In this document: piece by piece, positions 11,371 to 23,211 of the stretch
Numbering within the stretch: the stretch's first letter is position 1
How the letters are laid out: the number at the start of each line of letters is the position of its first letter
Source: Plantago major
Taxonomy: Eukaryota > Streptophyta > Magnoliopsida > Lamiales > Plantaginaceae
NCBI GenBank assembly: GCA_026545765.1
Contig: CM048840.1
Span: forward strand, 26,974,765 to 27,038,764
Direction of reading: 5' to 3'
DNA: 64,000 bases
Notes under the pieces: model-generated
What the model was told of the DNA's origin: nothing
Databases searched by the model: none
The model's input: the letters and a program-made list of their open reading frames with translations, nothing else
Position numbers and translations under genes: made by a program

Positions 11371-12830
11371 ATGGACAACCACCGTGAAAATGTTCGAAAG
11401 TTTATTCTCAGACAGATAGGTCTAGTGTTTGTGTTAATATGGTATTATGTGACTCGTGTTCGGCCTCATCTATGTCTCCCTCGGGCACCTATAAGGTACA
11501 ATTATAAGAGGAAAAGAGAATCACAAGACATATATTTGAAAAGGCTGACCCAAGTAAGTGATGTTGATTGTAAGAATGTGCTTCGAATGAACAAACAAAC
11601 GTTCCGTTCGTTTGTGTTGTTATTACGTGAACGAGGAGGTTTGGATGACAGCAAATATGTTTCTATTGAAGAGAAAGTTGCCTGCTTCTTAATTATCATC
11701 GGCCACCATTCCAAAAATCGTGTGGCCCCAGTTTGCGTTCCAAAGATCTGGCCACACAATCAGTAAATACTTCCACTAGGTGTTGAATTGTATACTTCAA
11801 CTTCATATTATTTTACTTGCTGAGCCAGAACCAATTACTGATGAGTGTGAAGATGAGCCATGGCGACACTTCCAGGTGAAGAATAGTTATCTACTATATG
11901 AAGTCGACTTTACAGCTAGTAGTAACAATACATTAATCTGGTCTAATGCAATCTTATCTTTCATTTCAGGGATGTATTGGAGCACTTGATGGAACATATG
12001 TTGATGTCATGATTAAAAAGCGCTAACAGACTTATTACCGGAACAGAAAGGGCAATATAACAGTGAACGTTTTGGGTGTTGTCGATCGGCACATGCGTTT
12101 CATCTATGCTCTTACCGGGTGGGAAGGGTCAGCTGCTGATGGCAAGGTCCTACGGGAAGCTATTCACAAAGAGGATGGACTGAAGGTGCCAGTTGGTAAG
12201 ATAATGTTTTCAAACAAAGCAGAATTTAATGTATTTTTAACGGGTAAATAGATATGATATAAGTAGGCTTGTGGGAGTTAGATCCATTGCTGTTAGAATG
12301 TAATTAGTTCTTGTTGATCATGTGCAGGTAATTTTTATTTGGTAGACAGTGGTTATGCTCATGCTCCTGGATTTATGGCTCCATTTCCGAGGACTCGTTA
12401 TCACCTGCAAGAATGGGGGATTGGTAGGAAGATTCCTCAAAATCCAGAGGAGTATTTTAACATGAAACACTCCTCCGCAAGGAATGTTGTTGAGAGAACA
12501 TTTGGACTATGGAAGAAACGGTGGGGAATACTTCGGTCGTCTTCATTTTACTCGGTCAAGACCAACAACAAAATAATTTTGGCTTGCTGTCTTGTACACA
12601 ACTTCATTAGAAATTCACACCCTACTGATTTGTTGGAGGATGAGGACTCATATGATGAGAATGCTGATGAAAGTGATGAGGAGGATGAGGCTGAACCCCC
12701 AGAGAACAACACTACCTACGTTGACGACGTTGTATTAGATGACACCCAGTGGAACAGGGTCCGGGATGTTTTGGCTGCATTGATGTATAATGGGTGGAGG
12801 AATGCACGATCTAATAGGGGTCTTGGTTAG
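11371..12830 (+). pseudogene. PIF/Harbinger DDE transposase, broken
   Basis: This encodes the DDE-4-type endonuclease that cuts and joins the transposon ends. Three exons can be traced: 11371-11875, 11970-12195 and 12328-12830, with consensus splice sites in phase. The N-terminal part includes EEKVACFLIIIGHHSKNRV, typical of the family. Catalytic residues are visible: D in GALDGTY (about 11985), D in LVDSGY (about 12345) and E in NVVERTFG (about 12490). The last two are separated by 48 residues, the family spacing. A LHNFIRN block and an acidic tail follow. The copy is dead: the frame shifts near 11738 (before QRSGHTISKYFH), TAG lies at 11777-11779, and TAA at 12024-12026 replaces a codon in RKGNI-type sequence. 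The transposase is otherwise well preserved, so inactivation is not ancient. Confidence 0.9.
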
Positions 12831-13136
12831 AGTAAATGTCACTTGAACTGCTTTATTAATATCCAGGATGAACTTTGGTGAATGTGGCCTATCGACATTC
12901 ATCACTAGTATTGTGTGTTTGTTGTTCTTTGAGTATTGTATGAACACTAGTATTTGCTGCTATTGTATAACTTGACTCCTGTTTAATTATTTGGGATTTG
13001 ATGTCTTTGTGAATTCTGTTTTCCTATATTTTGGTGTTTTCAAGCATAGATATGCAAGCATTATTACATAATTGAACATGCCAATTATTTCTTATGTTAT
13101 ATGATTGTCATTTGTTGAATAAATGTGAAAATGTAG

Positions 13137-14152
13137 ATCACGGATGCACAACGTGAGGAGCCGGTGGTGTCTGATCAAAAGCAGGCAAAGGAGTACCACA
13201 AATGGACTGTTGATAGAAATCGAACTGTTGATAGAAATCGAACTGCTAGTTGCAATGAGATTGGCTAAAGCAGCTGGTCACAAGTCACCTCAGGGTTTCA
13301 GAAAGAAAGGCATGACTTTTATGCATGATCATATGAAGCTGAAATTTCCAGGAACCAAAATGAAGGTTGTTTCCATCAAGAATCACCTCAAACAGTGGCG
13401 TAAGTATCTTGCAGCTCTTCTTGATCTGAAGGGGCTTAGTGGAATTGGATGGTCAGATGTGACGATGTCATTTACATGCAGTGACGAGACATGGAAGTAC
13501 CACGCTAAGGTTTTGTCATTTCTTGAACTTTTATTTCCCATTATTATGATCAATGAACTCAGACTGGTTTATGTTTTCTATTGTGTAGAAACATCCATGT
13601 ATGCTTGGAAAGAAAACTAGTCAGTGGCCTTATTTAGAAGATTGGATTGACATATACGGGACTGATCGTGCTGAAGGTAAAATTGTTGCTGATTTTCAAC
13701 AAGCAATCAAAAGGGTACTGGCTGATGACAGGTATGCAGGGATAATAAAAAAGAAATGCACAACAACCACTGAAGGAGGTGAAGGGCAAGGAGAGAACGG
13801 AGTCCCTAATGGCAGCGATTCGACTGTTAAGAGCAAGCGTCAGAAGGGGAGAACGGTGGTAGACGTTGACATGTCGTTCCTTGATTCACTTAAGGGAATA
13901 ATGAATGGGTGCCAAGATGTAGCCAGTACTGTAGGAACCAACAATGATCTGAATGATGAACGACGTTTGAAGCTAAACGAGGAACTGCGTAAGTTTCCAA
14001 CTCTAGTGTCTAAACATCGTATTATGATTGGAACGGAGTTAATTGCTGATCCGGTGAAACTTGAGTTCTTCTTCAACCTTCCTGATAATGATCGCGAAGA
14101 GTTTGTGAATATACAAGTTGAGAAGCTAATGGAGAAAGAGCGTCCTTCGTGA
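13137..14152 (+). pseudogene. Myb/SANT-like protein of the PIF/Harbinger element, broken
   Basis: PIF/Harbinger elements usually encode a Myb/SANT-like partner (Myb_DNA-bind_3 type) that helps bring the transposase to the ends; this gene is that partner. The domain begins EYHKWTVDRNRT and continues LLVAMRLAKAAGHKSPQGF, VVSIKNHLKQWRKYL, GIGWSD and WKYHAK. Intron 13510-13588 has GT-AG ends, and exon 13589-14152 gives KHPCMLGKKTSQWPYLEDWI and a charged C-terminal tail to TGA. An 18-bp tandem duplication (13209-13226 and 13227-13244) lies just before a frameshift near 13240 between the two halves of the domain. The start codon and any earlier exon are not identified. Confidence 0.8.
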
Positions 14153-14689
14153 AGACAAATGTTTTACCTTTTTGTCTTTGTCTTTGATTAGATCAGTTTA
14201 CTAATTGAATCTTAATTATTCGATTTGGGCTAGAATGTGAAGTCATGGTACAGACAGTGTTCATGTTAGAGTTTCTTTTGTCCTGCTGATCTTTAACTTG
14301 CTGTGTGTTGCATTTTGAGCATTTGTGATCAGTTCACCATTGAACAAGTTTATTATTCTCAAAACATTATGCTTATATATATTGTGTTGCTCATGTTAAT
14401 TTGTAATCTCTTTTTTTATAAGATAGCTTCTGTAGTACTTCATTGCACACTCAACACCACTGAAATTCATTACTTCAAATTCATAATACAAAAAATCTAA
14501 CAAGTACCAGACAGGACTAGGAACAAACATGACTACTACCTGAATGCAAAATAAACAACACTGTGGACAGGCCACTTTTTAAGAACATAAACAGAGTCGA
14601 CCACTTAGCAAATTAACTGCGACTCATTTACGATACATAACATAAGACTTAATTTTATCAAACCACGTAGAACTTCATTAACAAGGCTT

Positions 14690-15620
14690 TCACTTCTTTT
14701 TTGATGGCTTATCCACCGGAGAACTACCACTGGGTTCATTGAGAGAACCATCGCAGTCCCAAATTAGTTTTTTCTTGTGAGATTTTTTCACCTCGGATCG
14801 AATTGTGACACGCTCAAACTCCTTCTCACTTATGTATGAAAAACCTGGGGAACTATTAGACGGAGACGCAAAGCTGTTAGATAGCACTCCAACGGGCGAG
14901 ACAGCAGGAGCAGGAGATTCGATCAAATTAATGTTACCGGGTGGGGTCCTTGACGATGCAGATACTGGTAGACCAGGAACCTCGAACCTTTCGAGGTCAA
15001 ATTTGTGTCCCAAACTGTAGTTGTCAGACTCTTCAGAAAGATTCAGGATCTCAGTGTCCGTGACAAAACCAAACGCCTCACCTTCAATTAGAACTCCTAA
15101 ATCACACCACAATGGATCTCCAACATTTAGATACCAAAGGCACCTGCTGTCTTCCTACAGAAATGAACGAGTCTTTTAAATAATTTGCTCAGTTTTGTAA
15201 TAAGAAACATAAAAATGTTTGTAAACTAAAAATGTAACTTTCAATAGAGATTTTTACCTTCACCTCTTTCTGCCAGACATTATTGGAGGCGGTGAACTTG
15301 TTGTCGTACATGCAATAGGTCATTCCTGGGACCTTCAGCAGATGTTGGAAAACATTATGTCTCTCGTACAACTTCAGTACCACTTTGTTCACATCATGTA
15401 TAGTGTAAACGTTACCCCACTTTTTGTTTAGCATTTCGAGTACACGTTGGTTCCCTTCCTTAATTTTATCTGGCCATTTCCAACAGCCATCTTTCTGTGC
15501 CATACGCTGCAGCATGATGACCAGCCATTCTTGATGTTCCTTTGGGAAATCTTGAGTGTAGAAGATTTGTTCTTGAGCCTTATAGTGGAGGGAGTTTGAA
15601 GGGGACTTTTTAGGAGGCAT
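14690..15620 (-). CDS. Second SANT-like protein of the PIF/Harbinger element, open frame, 275 aa
   Basis: It has two exons on the minus strand, 15620-15258 and 15154-14690, joined by a GT-AG intron in phase 0, with no stop. ATG at 15620 begins MPPKKSPSNSLHYK. Residues about 25-120 resemble the Myb/SANT-like fold of plant transposon proteins (WLVIMLQRMAQKDGCWKWPD, NKKWGNVYTIHDVNKVVLKL, then LLKVPGMTYCMYDNKF and VWQKEVK). Exon 2 starts EDSRCLWYLNVGDPLWCDLG, the usual pattern after this domain, and ends in a Ser/Pro-rich and lysine-rich tail (KKSHKKK, KPSKKK). It differs in sequence from the plus-strand SANT gene at 13137-14152. A TATA box lies upstream. Its role is inferred to be DNA binding for the transposon; a host function is not excluded. 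Confidence 0.65.
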
Positions 15621-15686
15621 TGTTTGATTGTATTAAAGATAGTTTAAAGATGGTTTGAAGTGTTCTTTCATAGAGGGGCAGCCCTG

Positions 15687-15695
15687 TATTTATAG
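15687..15695 (-). promoter_or_regulatory. TATA box of the second SANT-like gene
   Basis: CTATAAATA on the minus strand, 67 bp upstream of the ATG at 15620, followed by a short leader. The position suits a plant core promoter. Confidence 0.5.
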
Positions 15696-16983
15696 ATCAA
15701 GAAAGCTCTCTAAAGTGTTGGTTTTGAATTTAATTTAGCTTTTATTTTTGGTGTTGTGTGAACTTAAAACAATAAATTTATAGTTAAGTTTTACTTGTAT
15801 TTTGTCCTGGTCATTGGTGTGATTAAAAGTTATTGAAAGAATGTTATGAGATTTTAATTTGTACTTTGATTTCATAATGTCATCAATAATCGGTACGTAA
15901 ATAAGTGAGAAGTTAACATTACCCGGAATTCATGATAAGTTACTTAACATACATGACTGAAATGAAAATGTGGTTTTGGTGTATACATGTTTTGTTTGTA
16001 GTGCATTAATGTGATATATCACCATGTTTCCAACTATGCTGTTATTTTTCCAAAAGATATGAGCAAACATTGAAAATTTATTGTTCAGTATAGACACAAC
16101 AACTACTACAACAATTGAAAAGACCAGACAACTATTAATCTGATGAGATATTCAAATGCATGAGATACTTCATTACTCTCTTTAGATTTCTGGGCAGAAT
16201 TCAGGAACCATTTTGGTGAAATGTGGTTCATGCCTATCCTCAAGACATCAATTACCCAGTCTCAAAGCTGGCTGCATTTATGACATAGCTCAAACAGGGG
16301 CATTTTAGTAAGAACCAAGTTTTGGATACAACTTTACTTTTTCCCATTTAAAGCTGCCAATTAATTCTCTACCTTATGCAGTGTGTAGTTGGGAGTTGGA
16401 ATGGATCATCAATCAACCCCAACCTGAAGATTTGCTCAAGATTTGTTCATAGCTCAAATCAACTCATGGAGTGATGGACCTTCAAATGTTTTGACAGCCT
16501 ACTCAATAACCTAAGTTTTTGAGCTGCCACCCTTCATCATAAATAACTTCAAGCAAAATCAACACAATACCAATATAACATTTTAAACCAATTCAACAAT
16601 CAACTTAGTTGTCTAGGTTTATATTTTTAATTTTCAGTGTATTAGATGAACTGGATCATTTTCCCTGTAACTTATCCTATTATGAATATATATAGTTCAG
16701 TTCTTATCTTGTCTTGTGCTTTATATTTACAATGCAATTTTAACAAAAAAGACAGCAATTTCAACAAAAAGGACATAAGGTAAACATAGTGTAACTTTTA
16801 TCACCATAAATAGACAACTTTCATTTCATAGTCTCAACAAAACACATGGTGAGGTGATCATAATTCTTACATCTAAAACCAGGAAAACAAGATGAATTAT
16901 GATCACTGTTCTACTTCTCAATAGTCAATTCTGATAATACCTACCCAATACAAACCTTCTAAGCACTACCAATACTAATACAG

Positions 16984-17552
16984 CTAAACAACATTCATAG
17001 CAATTGGCACAAACAAAGCCACCACAACTACAGCTAACCAGAATGCCAGTTTACGGTACTTGCTTACCTTCGAGACATTCTCAACCAACTGAAGTTCGAG
17101 CTTCTTCTTATCTTCAAGAGCACGCTCATACATGTACTGATACTGTGCTTCATTAATTAGGGCCATTTCTTTCTCCTCATGCAGCTTTAACATCACTTAT
17201 TGAACCTTATACTCCAGAGGATCACTCTCCCAACGGAAATATCGACACCCATACGGCTATATCATAAAACGTAATAATATATATCAATTAACATCAAATT
17301 CACTTAAACATGGATAAACCAAAACGACATCCATATACATTTATACACAGAAAACATAATATATTGGTGAAGTATACTTACATAATCCGGACACTGCGTG
17401 AATGGCCGGCCGGGACACAGAGTCCAAGACACACCTTCTGCTACCACTTTGCAATTTTCAGAATTACACCAATCGAATTGTTCCATCTGAAACTCTAGTT
17501 CCCTCATCTCTCTCTCACTTCTATCAGACGACCATGTTCCTTGACTCACCAT
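16984..17552 (-). pseudogene. GRF zinc-finger / coiled-coil / membrane protein carried by the PIF element, one stop
   Basis: There are two exons on the minus strand, 17552-17382 and 17256-16984, with a GT-AG intron in phase 0. Residues about 27-68 form a GRF-type zinc finger: WCNSENC, then GVSWTLCPGRPFTQCPDY, then PYGCRYFRWESD across the splice junction, matching the family pattern of NPGR-F-x-CP and CGFFxW. A charged helical stretch follows (EEKEMALINEAQYQYMYERA, EDKKKLELQLVENV) and then a C-terminal hydrophobic segment LAFWLAVVVVALFVPIA that looks like a membrane anchor. One in-frame TAA (17199-17197) lies between finger and coil. Small GRF-TM proteins of this plan are multicopy in plants and of unknown function. 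Its place inside the inverted repeats suggests it moves with the element. Confidence 0.7.
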
Positions 17553-17945
17553 AGCTCAATTGCAGGTTAGCGGATTGGATTGGGGAATTGGGAATTTTAG
17601 GGTTTATACGGAGAAAGATCTGGAAATCCACAAATTGGAGACGATTTTGCCTATTTGTGTTCGATTTTTACCCCTTGTTTCTAATTTGTCAGATTCAATT
17701 TAGAATTCACCTTAGATTGTTATTAGTGCGGCAGGTGTTCTGAAAACTTACGTTTTTAGTTCGCATTAATTCATGTCGCGAAAATTTCCAATTCAAACCA
17801 AATAGGAGTTTGTCTTGGTTTGGGCTGGAATCCCCACTTGTAAAATGCAAACCAAACAAGAGGATTGGCCCAATACCCCATCCAATTACCCAATTCTCAT
17901 AACAGGCCGAAAACCCCTTTATCTTCTTGTCCAAATACCCCTTTT

Positions 17946-17961
17946 CAAACCAAACATGCTC
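17946..17961 (-). repeat. Right terminal inverted repeat of the PIF/Harbinger element
   Basis: On the minus strand GAGCATGTTTGGTTTG, one mismatch from the left repeat; target TAA follows at 17962-17964. Confidence 0.85.
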
Positions 17962-18190
17962 TAAGAGACTAGTTTCTGATTATTGAGATTAGGTTTTTCT
18001 TGCTTTACTAGACTTTGATATCGATTTCTCTTGTGAGTGTTTTCTAAAGATTGAAATTTACTCTAGAGTCTTCGAACTAAAATAGGTTTTTGCTTGTCTG
18101 TTCTAGGTCTAGTTTTCTGTAAGTTTAAACAATCGTTTGTGATTGATTTAAGCTTCGTTTCTGTAATTCTACTTTTACTGATAGTGGAAA
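17962..18190 (+). repeat. Right part of the probable solo LTR split by the PIF element
   Basis: T-rich sequence continuing from 10530 after removal of one TAA target copy (ATGCTTTAA then GAGACTAGTTTCTGATTATT). It resembles the R-U5 side of a Copia-type LTR. The right boundary, about 18170-18190, is approximate. Confidence 0.35.
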
Positions 18191-20026
18191 TTTAGCCTAC
18201 GGCACGGTCAGTATATTTTATATATACTGGCTAGATTTTATTTCTGGTTGTTCAGTTACTTGTTCGCTGCTCTCTGTTCTTATTAGTATTCTGCTGTCAA
18301 CCATTGTTGAACACATTGTTGACTCAACATCATAGTCAACATCGTCTGAAACTTGTCTATAGTACCAATCCCGGTCCAATAGTTCTAACATCCTTGATGA
18401 GTATTTGCCAATGGAAACCCTTCCTTCATATTGCAAAATGAGACTAGCACGGTGCACATTGATGGATTAGGAATGATAAGTATATGAGTATTATTACTAC
18501 TGTATAGTGTAAGGTAGCAAGTATTAGTTGTGTTGGTCATTTCTCTTTCGTTGATGAAAACTTGCAAATTAGAATGTATGAACAACAATAGAAAACAAAA
18601 TAGGGAGTACATTTATAAATGCATATACAGTTGTTTCTCGGCTTCTCCCTAAATGATCCTACCATCCAATATCACAACACTACTTTTTCTAATTTGTCCA
18701 GTTATATAATATCGCTTGTCACGTGTAGCGTGACACGCGTATTCTAGTGTATAATTAGAATGTGTGATGGAGTTCACTTCCACGTATGTAACTCCTGCTT
18801 TCTACTTTTTTTACCCTACCGACTGCTCTCTTCCTCTTGCAATTAATTGTTTTGGACTCAAAGTAACTTCCTAGACTCACCAACTGGAGTGCTTCCTAGT
18901 CATTTATGAAAGTTTTATTTTGAGAGACATTTGCCACAACATAAGAAGCATAGCAGGGAAATAAGGAGAGGCATTAAATTGTCGACTCTTCATGTTTTAA
19001 TTTATTCAGAAATCCTAGCTTGCTTGTTCATCTTCACATCCTCAACCCGCCTAACTCCACTTAATTTGTTCTACTTTTGGTCAAGTCCCTACATATTGTT
19101 TTGCTAGCTAGGTAAATGAGATAAAACATATATCCTGTACGATATCAGTGGCATTTTGACATTTGTTTTGTATGCTCGTACTCTAAAGGGGTTTGAAAAC
19201 TTTGGTTCCGAATAAGATTCAGATCGCTTTGATGAATCAACATTGTTATATGGATCCAAGTTCATTTTTAATCCTTCTCAAATTCTCAATTGGATACAAA
19301 TTCAAACAAATAAGATTTTGTTGTGGATCCTGCCCTGCCTTTTGGACAAAGTGGATGTTTGCATGAGTTTTTAGAATATTTTATTTCCTTGAAAATAGAC
19401 TACTAGTACTACACAAGTAACAAAGGTAAACTCCGTAAGAATGTCAAAACATCAAGGTTATATACAACCAATGCACAATAATTTTAATTCCATTTCGATA
19501 AGGAATAAAATGTCATAATCTTCACTGGGAGAACAAGTCTAATTCCCGTGTTGTATTTAGTTGAAATCCTTCACTCATTTTCACTAGGGGAACAAGTCAA
19601 AATAAAGTAGTACTATTAGCTAGCAATGGTAATTAACAAGTAAATGAAGACGTTTGCTGGAGTAGTACGTACTGGTTGGAGAGAATTTGTAACACATAGA
19701 CGCACTATCTAATTGAAATTTAAAACGTTGAAGAGTAGAGCCGATCGTGGTAATTGAGAAGATCTGACACACCAACAGGACCAATATGCTCTGCTAGCTG
19801 CCGGGCAATATTATGAACCATCATAATCGCCCTAGCTTTATTTATTCTCTACTCCACACAAACTTTTCTCTTTACTTTCTCCTTTGGGGATGGGAATTTA
19901 TTCAAATTTACTTGGATTTGACCAAGTAATATGCAATGTACGTACCGTAATATTTTAAATCATTTATAACAATATTCACACCAACAAATTTAACCTTTCT
20001 TTTCAAAAACCAAACATGGTATTTCC
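18191..20026. other. Intergenic, no gene recognised
   Basis: A minus-strand open stretch at 18457-18218 is mildly protein-like (SSRMLELLDRDWYYRQ) but has no recognised domain. The remaining sequence is AT-rich spacer. Confidence 0.4.
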
Positions 20027-20280
20027 TCTGTACGGGACAAAATTCTCATATTCTTTTATGATGGTCAACAATTTATGGACTTAATATTTTTTGAATAAAA
20101 TAATATTAGTTGCTTATATAAATTTATTTGTAATGATTGGAAGTACTATTGTAATAATTATTTTTTTAGATATTTTAATATTATAGTGAAATGAAGACTT
20201 TACATACATGGAAACGATAATCTTTGTTCGGGACGTAAAAGATAACAAAATGGAACCCTGTTATGGAACACTGGAAGTAT
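20027..20280. mobile_element. Decayed Stowaway-like MITE
   Basis: Left 'ctctgtacgggacaaaattctc' and right 'ttcgggacg' with an AT-rich middle suggest a worn mariner-type MITE. Ends are imprecise. Confidence 0.3.
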
Positions 20281-20739
20281 ATACTAACTTCAAGTTAGTT
20301 GTGTTTGATCTAGATTATCAATTTAGAGCATGTTCGTGACCTAAATTATGAATTCAATATCCGCTTTAAGGTGATATTTGATGTTGGTGAACTACTTGTT
20401 ATATACTAGGGTACAATAAAATGAGGTTGATATGAATTCAATCCGGAAGGTAGGAAGTGAAATTGACTTTGAGAGGTATCACTTGGTGAAATAAATTCTA
20501 CGGATCATCCATGACATACCATTTTAGGGGATTGTCCTTCCTACAAACAACTACCATAGGTATTGGTGTTACATCACATGAAGCTTGGTCAAGTTAGACG
20601 AGAGGTTCCATCATCATTAGGAGAAAAACCCCGCCACCCTTGTACCTTCCGTCCTTCGCTAGAAAATGATATGAAGGAGACTAAATAATCAATTCTATTT
20701 TTTTTCCCTTCCCATGTTTACATCTCTAGGCAGGTTTGT

Positions 20740-21115
20740 TACTTACATCTTGAGCTGTTTTTTTGAGCCGAGCCGAGTGTTACATTACTCAAGTTCGACT
20801 CGAGCTGTTACGAACCTAAGCTTAGTTCGACTCATTAACAAAACGAGCTCATTTTTCGATCTTGAGTCACAATTACAAGTAGGCTTGAAATCAGCTCATT
20901 TGGTTCGAGCTTTGATCGAGTTCGAGGAAGGCTCGAGCTTGTTACTAAAAAATAAAAATTTAACCGAAGCTTAACTAGCCTTATCGAGCTTAGTTGAGTA
21001 TCAACGCAACTCGGCTCGATAACAAAACGAGCCACAACTTAGGCTCGAGCTCCGCTCGAACACCTTATTGAACGAGCCGAGTCCAATCAGGCTCGACTCG
21101 TGTAACAACTCTACT
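20740..21115. mobile_element. GC-motif-rich MITE with CGAGC repeats (hAT-like)
   Basis: There are many copies of GAGCCGAGC, CTCGAGC and AACGAGC in both orientations, so the segment is largely self-complementary. The right end reads TAGAGTTGTTACACGAGTCG on the minus strand. A shorter relative is at about 62495-62600. The class is a guess from end sequence; no transposase. Confidence 0.45.
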
Positions 21116-22412
21116 TAGATCTGTGAGGGCTCGATCATTAACATCTCTACTTACATCCTGGGGTGAGATCATTGATCTTATCCTCTCACTGTAGCAGTGG
21201 GTCACGGTATCTTATCCATCATTTCTAGTAGGAGTACGAGTATCGATAAAAACTAACTATCCAATATATGGAATTGTTTAGTACATTAATTTTTACACTT
21301 TTACGTTCAATTTCGTTAAAGGAAATTAATGTGAATATGCGATGATGTTAGTGAACTAAACCATGGCTCATTTGATGATATATCCCATATAATGTTGTAG
21401 GCGAGCTACTTTTGGATCAGTTACATGACAAATCATACATGGAAGATTAAGTTTGTCCAATCGCATTTCTTCTCTCTTGTGTATTTCTCTGTCACTTTTT
21501 TGGTTGTTTTTTCATGTTTTGATTTATTTTAGGTTTGACGGAGTAGGAGTGGTACATTTACATTAGTAGTGTTGTTAATAATAGAGGAGAAGCAGAAGGA
21601 CCATGAATATGATCTGATCGATGTTATGTTAGAGTGAGAAGAGCAATAATGAGGGTAATGGACCAATTTGTTGCAGGCTGTGTAAGATAACCAACATGAA
21701 CTTGTCGGTTGTTGCGTCAAGTTAATCTCCCTCTGTGTCCTCATACCCTTCGAGTAACACCCATAGTCTCTTCTCCTTATGCATGTTGTAACTTTCTAAA
21801 CTTTTAGGGTAAAATATTAAATCTTCTTAAAAATAAGAAACCCCACATCATTTTAGTGTACACTTGATGAGTGTTTGAGGTGGAACATCCGAACATGTAT
21901 GATTTTTCATTAGTTTCAGACATAAATGGTCTTTCACTTGGGTGTTGTGAGACATGCCGTCGCTACATTTGCTCAACATGTAACTTTTAGTCCACAACTT
22001 TTAACAAATGTCAATTTTAGTTCACAACTTTTAACATATGACATTTTTAGTCCGAATTTCAAACTTATTGGGCTTGTAGTCAAGGTTCTGCCACACTTGG
22101 TCCATGACAAAACATCGCCATATCATCAATTCGTCATTAAAAAGCCAAGTTGTCCTAATTCTTCAATCTGATAGTTCATCCTTAATTCTTCTTTCTGATG
22201 AGTCGTCCAACCCCAAATTGCAATACAAAGCGTTTGATGAGACTTAAACCCTAATTTCCAATAACAGTTTTCAAAATCCTGCTCCTGATTTGGCAAAATT
22301 TTTTACCTCGGAGAAGGTGAACATCTAGACGATCTCATCGATCTGCCACATTATGCACACAACAAGAGATGCATTTGTTAACTTTTATTTAGGTCCGACT
22401 GAAGCATCCTAT
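21116..22412. other. Intergenic, no gene recognised
   Basis: Contains short repeated phrases such as 'agtccacaacttttaacaa' and 'agttcacaacttttaacat' at about 21990-22040, probably a MITE scrap. No coding sequence was supported. Confidence 0.4.
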
Positions 22413-22673
22413 ATAAAAGCTCGAACTTGTAGAGAGGTGTTAAATCTAATCATTTATATTAATACTCCAATACACCCTGCACCCGTAGCCGATTTTAACT
22501 TCTTTGGGAACCATTCGAGTTGAAATTTAATATGGGACGGAGATTGTCTCCGTAAATTTTTAACCCAGGTAGACGTAATCCAGAGGCTCTTATACCATGA
22601 TCATCTAAAAGCTTGAATTTATATAGAGGTGTAAAATTATTTATTTATATTGATACTCCAATATACCACTTTC
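22413..22673. repeat. Pair of 60-70 bp direct repeats
   Basis: The phrase 'aaaagctcgaacttgtagagaggtg...' (about 22416-22478) recurs as 'aaaagcttgaatttatatagaggtg...' (about 22608-22672), each ending near 'atactccaatacacc' or 'atactccaatatacc'. It may be the remains of a small element with terminal direct repeats. Confidence 0.4.
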
Positions 22674-23080
22674 ATACATGGTGAGAACATTTTGGGTACA
22701 CGGACTTGCTTTGCTCCACCCTTTGTGCAATTTTTTAGAACGCTATGCATCTAAACACATATTTTCATATTTCAAAATGGGTTTTTTTCCTTTCAGATAT
22801 TCATATACAATTGAATACTCACTCCACAGCAGATTCTATTTTCATGGAGCTATGCACGTATTTAAAGCCAACTATATAAATAATCAAAATGTGTAAGTTA
22901 GAAAGGATGAACTTACCACTCCGTTCCGCAAAAATTCATACATTTGTCATTTTTATCCGTTCCAAAAAACTTTATACATTAAAGTAAGTTACCCGACACC
23001 CAGCAAATAATAAACAATCTCAACTTCAAACACAAATTACACATTTTACCACTACGTACAAGTACACTTTTTACTCTTCT

Positions 23081-23211
23081 ACTTTCTCCATCCCAGAACA
23101 AGTTTCCCACTTTGACTTTTTGCGGTCAAACTTTTCAAATTTGACTACGAATTAATCTTAAACCGTAAATGTAAAATGTTCAATTTTTTTATATAATGTA
23201 AAATTTAACGA
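23081..23211. mobile_element. Half of a Stowaway-like MITE
   Basis: 'ttctccatcccagaacaagtttcc' and the following sequence closely match the left arm of the complete copy at 23843-24106; the right arm is missing. Confidence 0.5.

Larger units (their letters stand above)
10534..17961 (+). mobile_element. PIF/Harbinger DNA transposon, full length, four genes
   Basis: Terminal inverted repeats GAGCGTGTTTGGTTTG (10534-10549) and its complement at 17946-17961 (GAGCATGTTTGGTTTG on the minus strand) differ at one base in 16. Both ends are flanked by the target TAA (10531-10533 and 17962-17964), as expected for this superfamily. Inside are a DDE transposase and a Myb/SANT gene on the plus strand, then a second SANT-like gene and a GRF zinc-finger/membrane protein gene on the minus strand. 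At 7.4 kb it is long for the superfamily, where the usual content is transposase plus one Myb-like protein. Transposase, first SANT gene and GRF gene are broken, so this copy is probably not autonomous. Confidence 0.9.
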
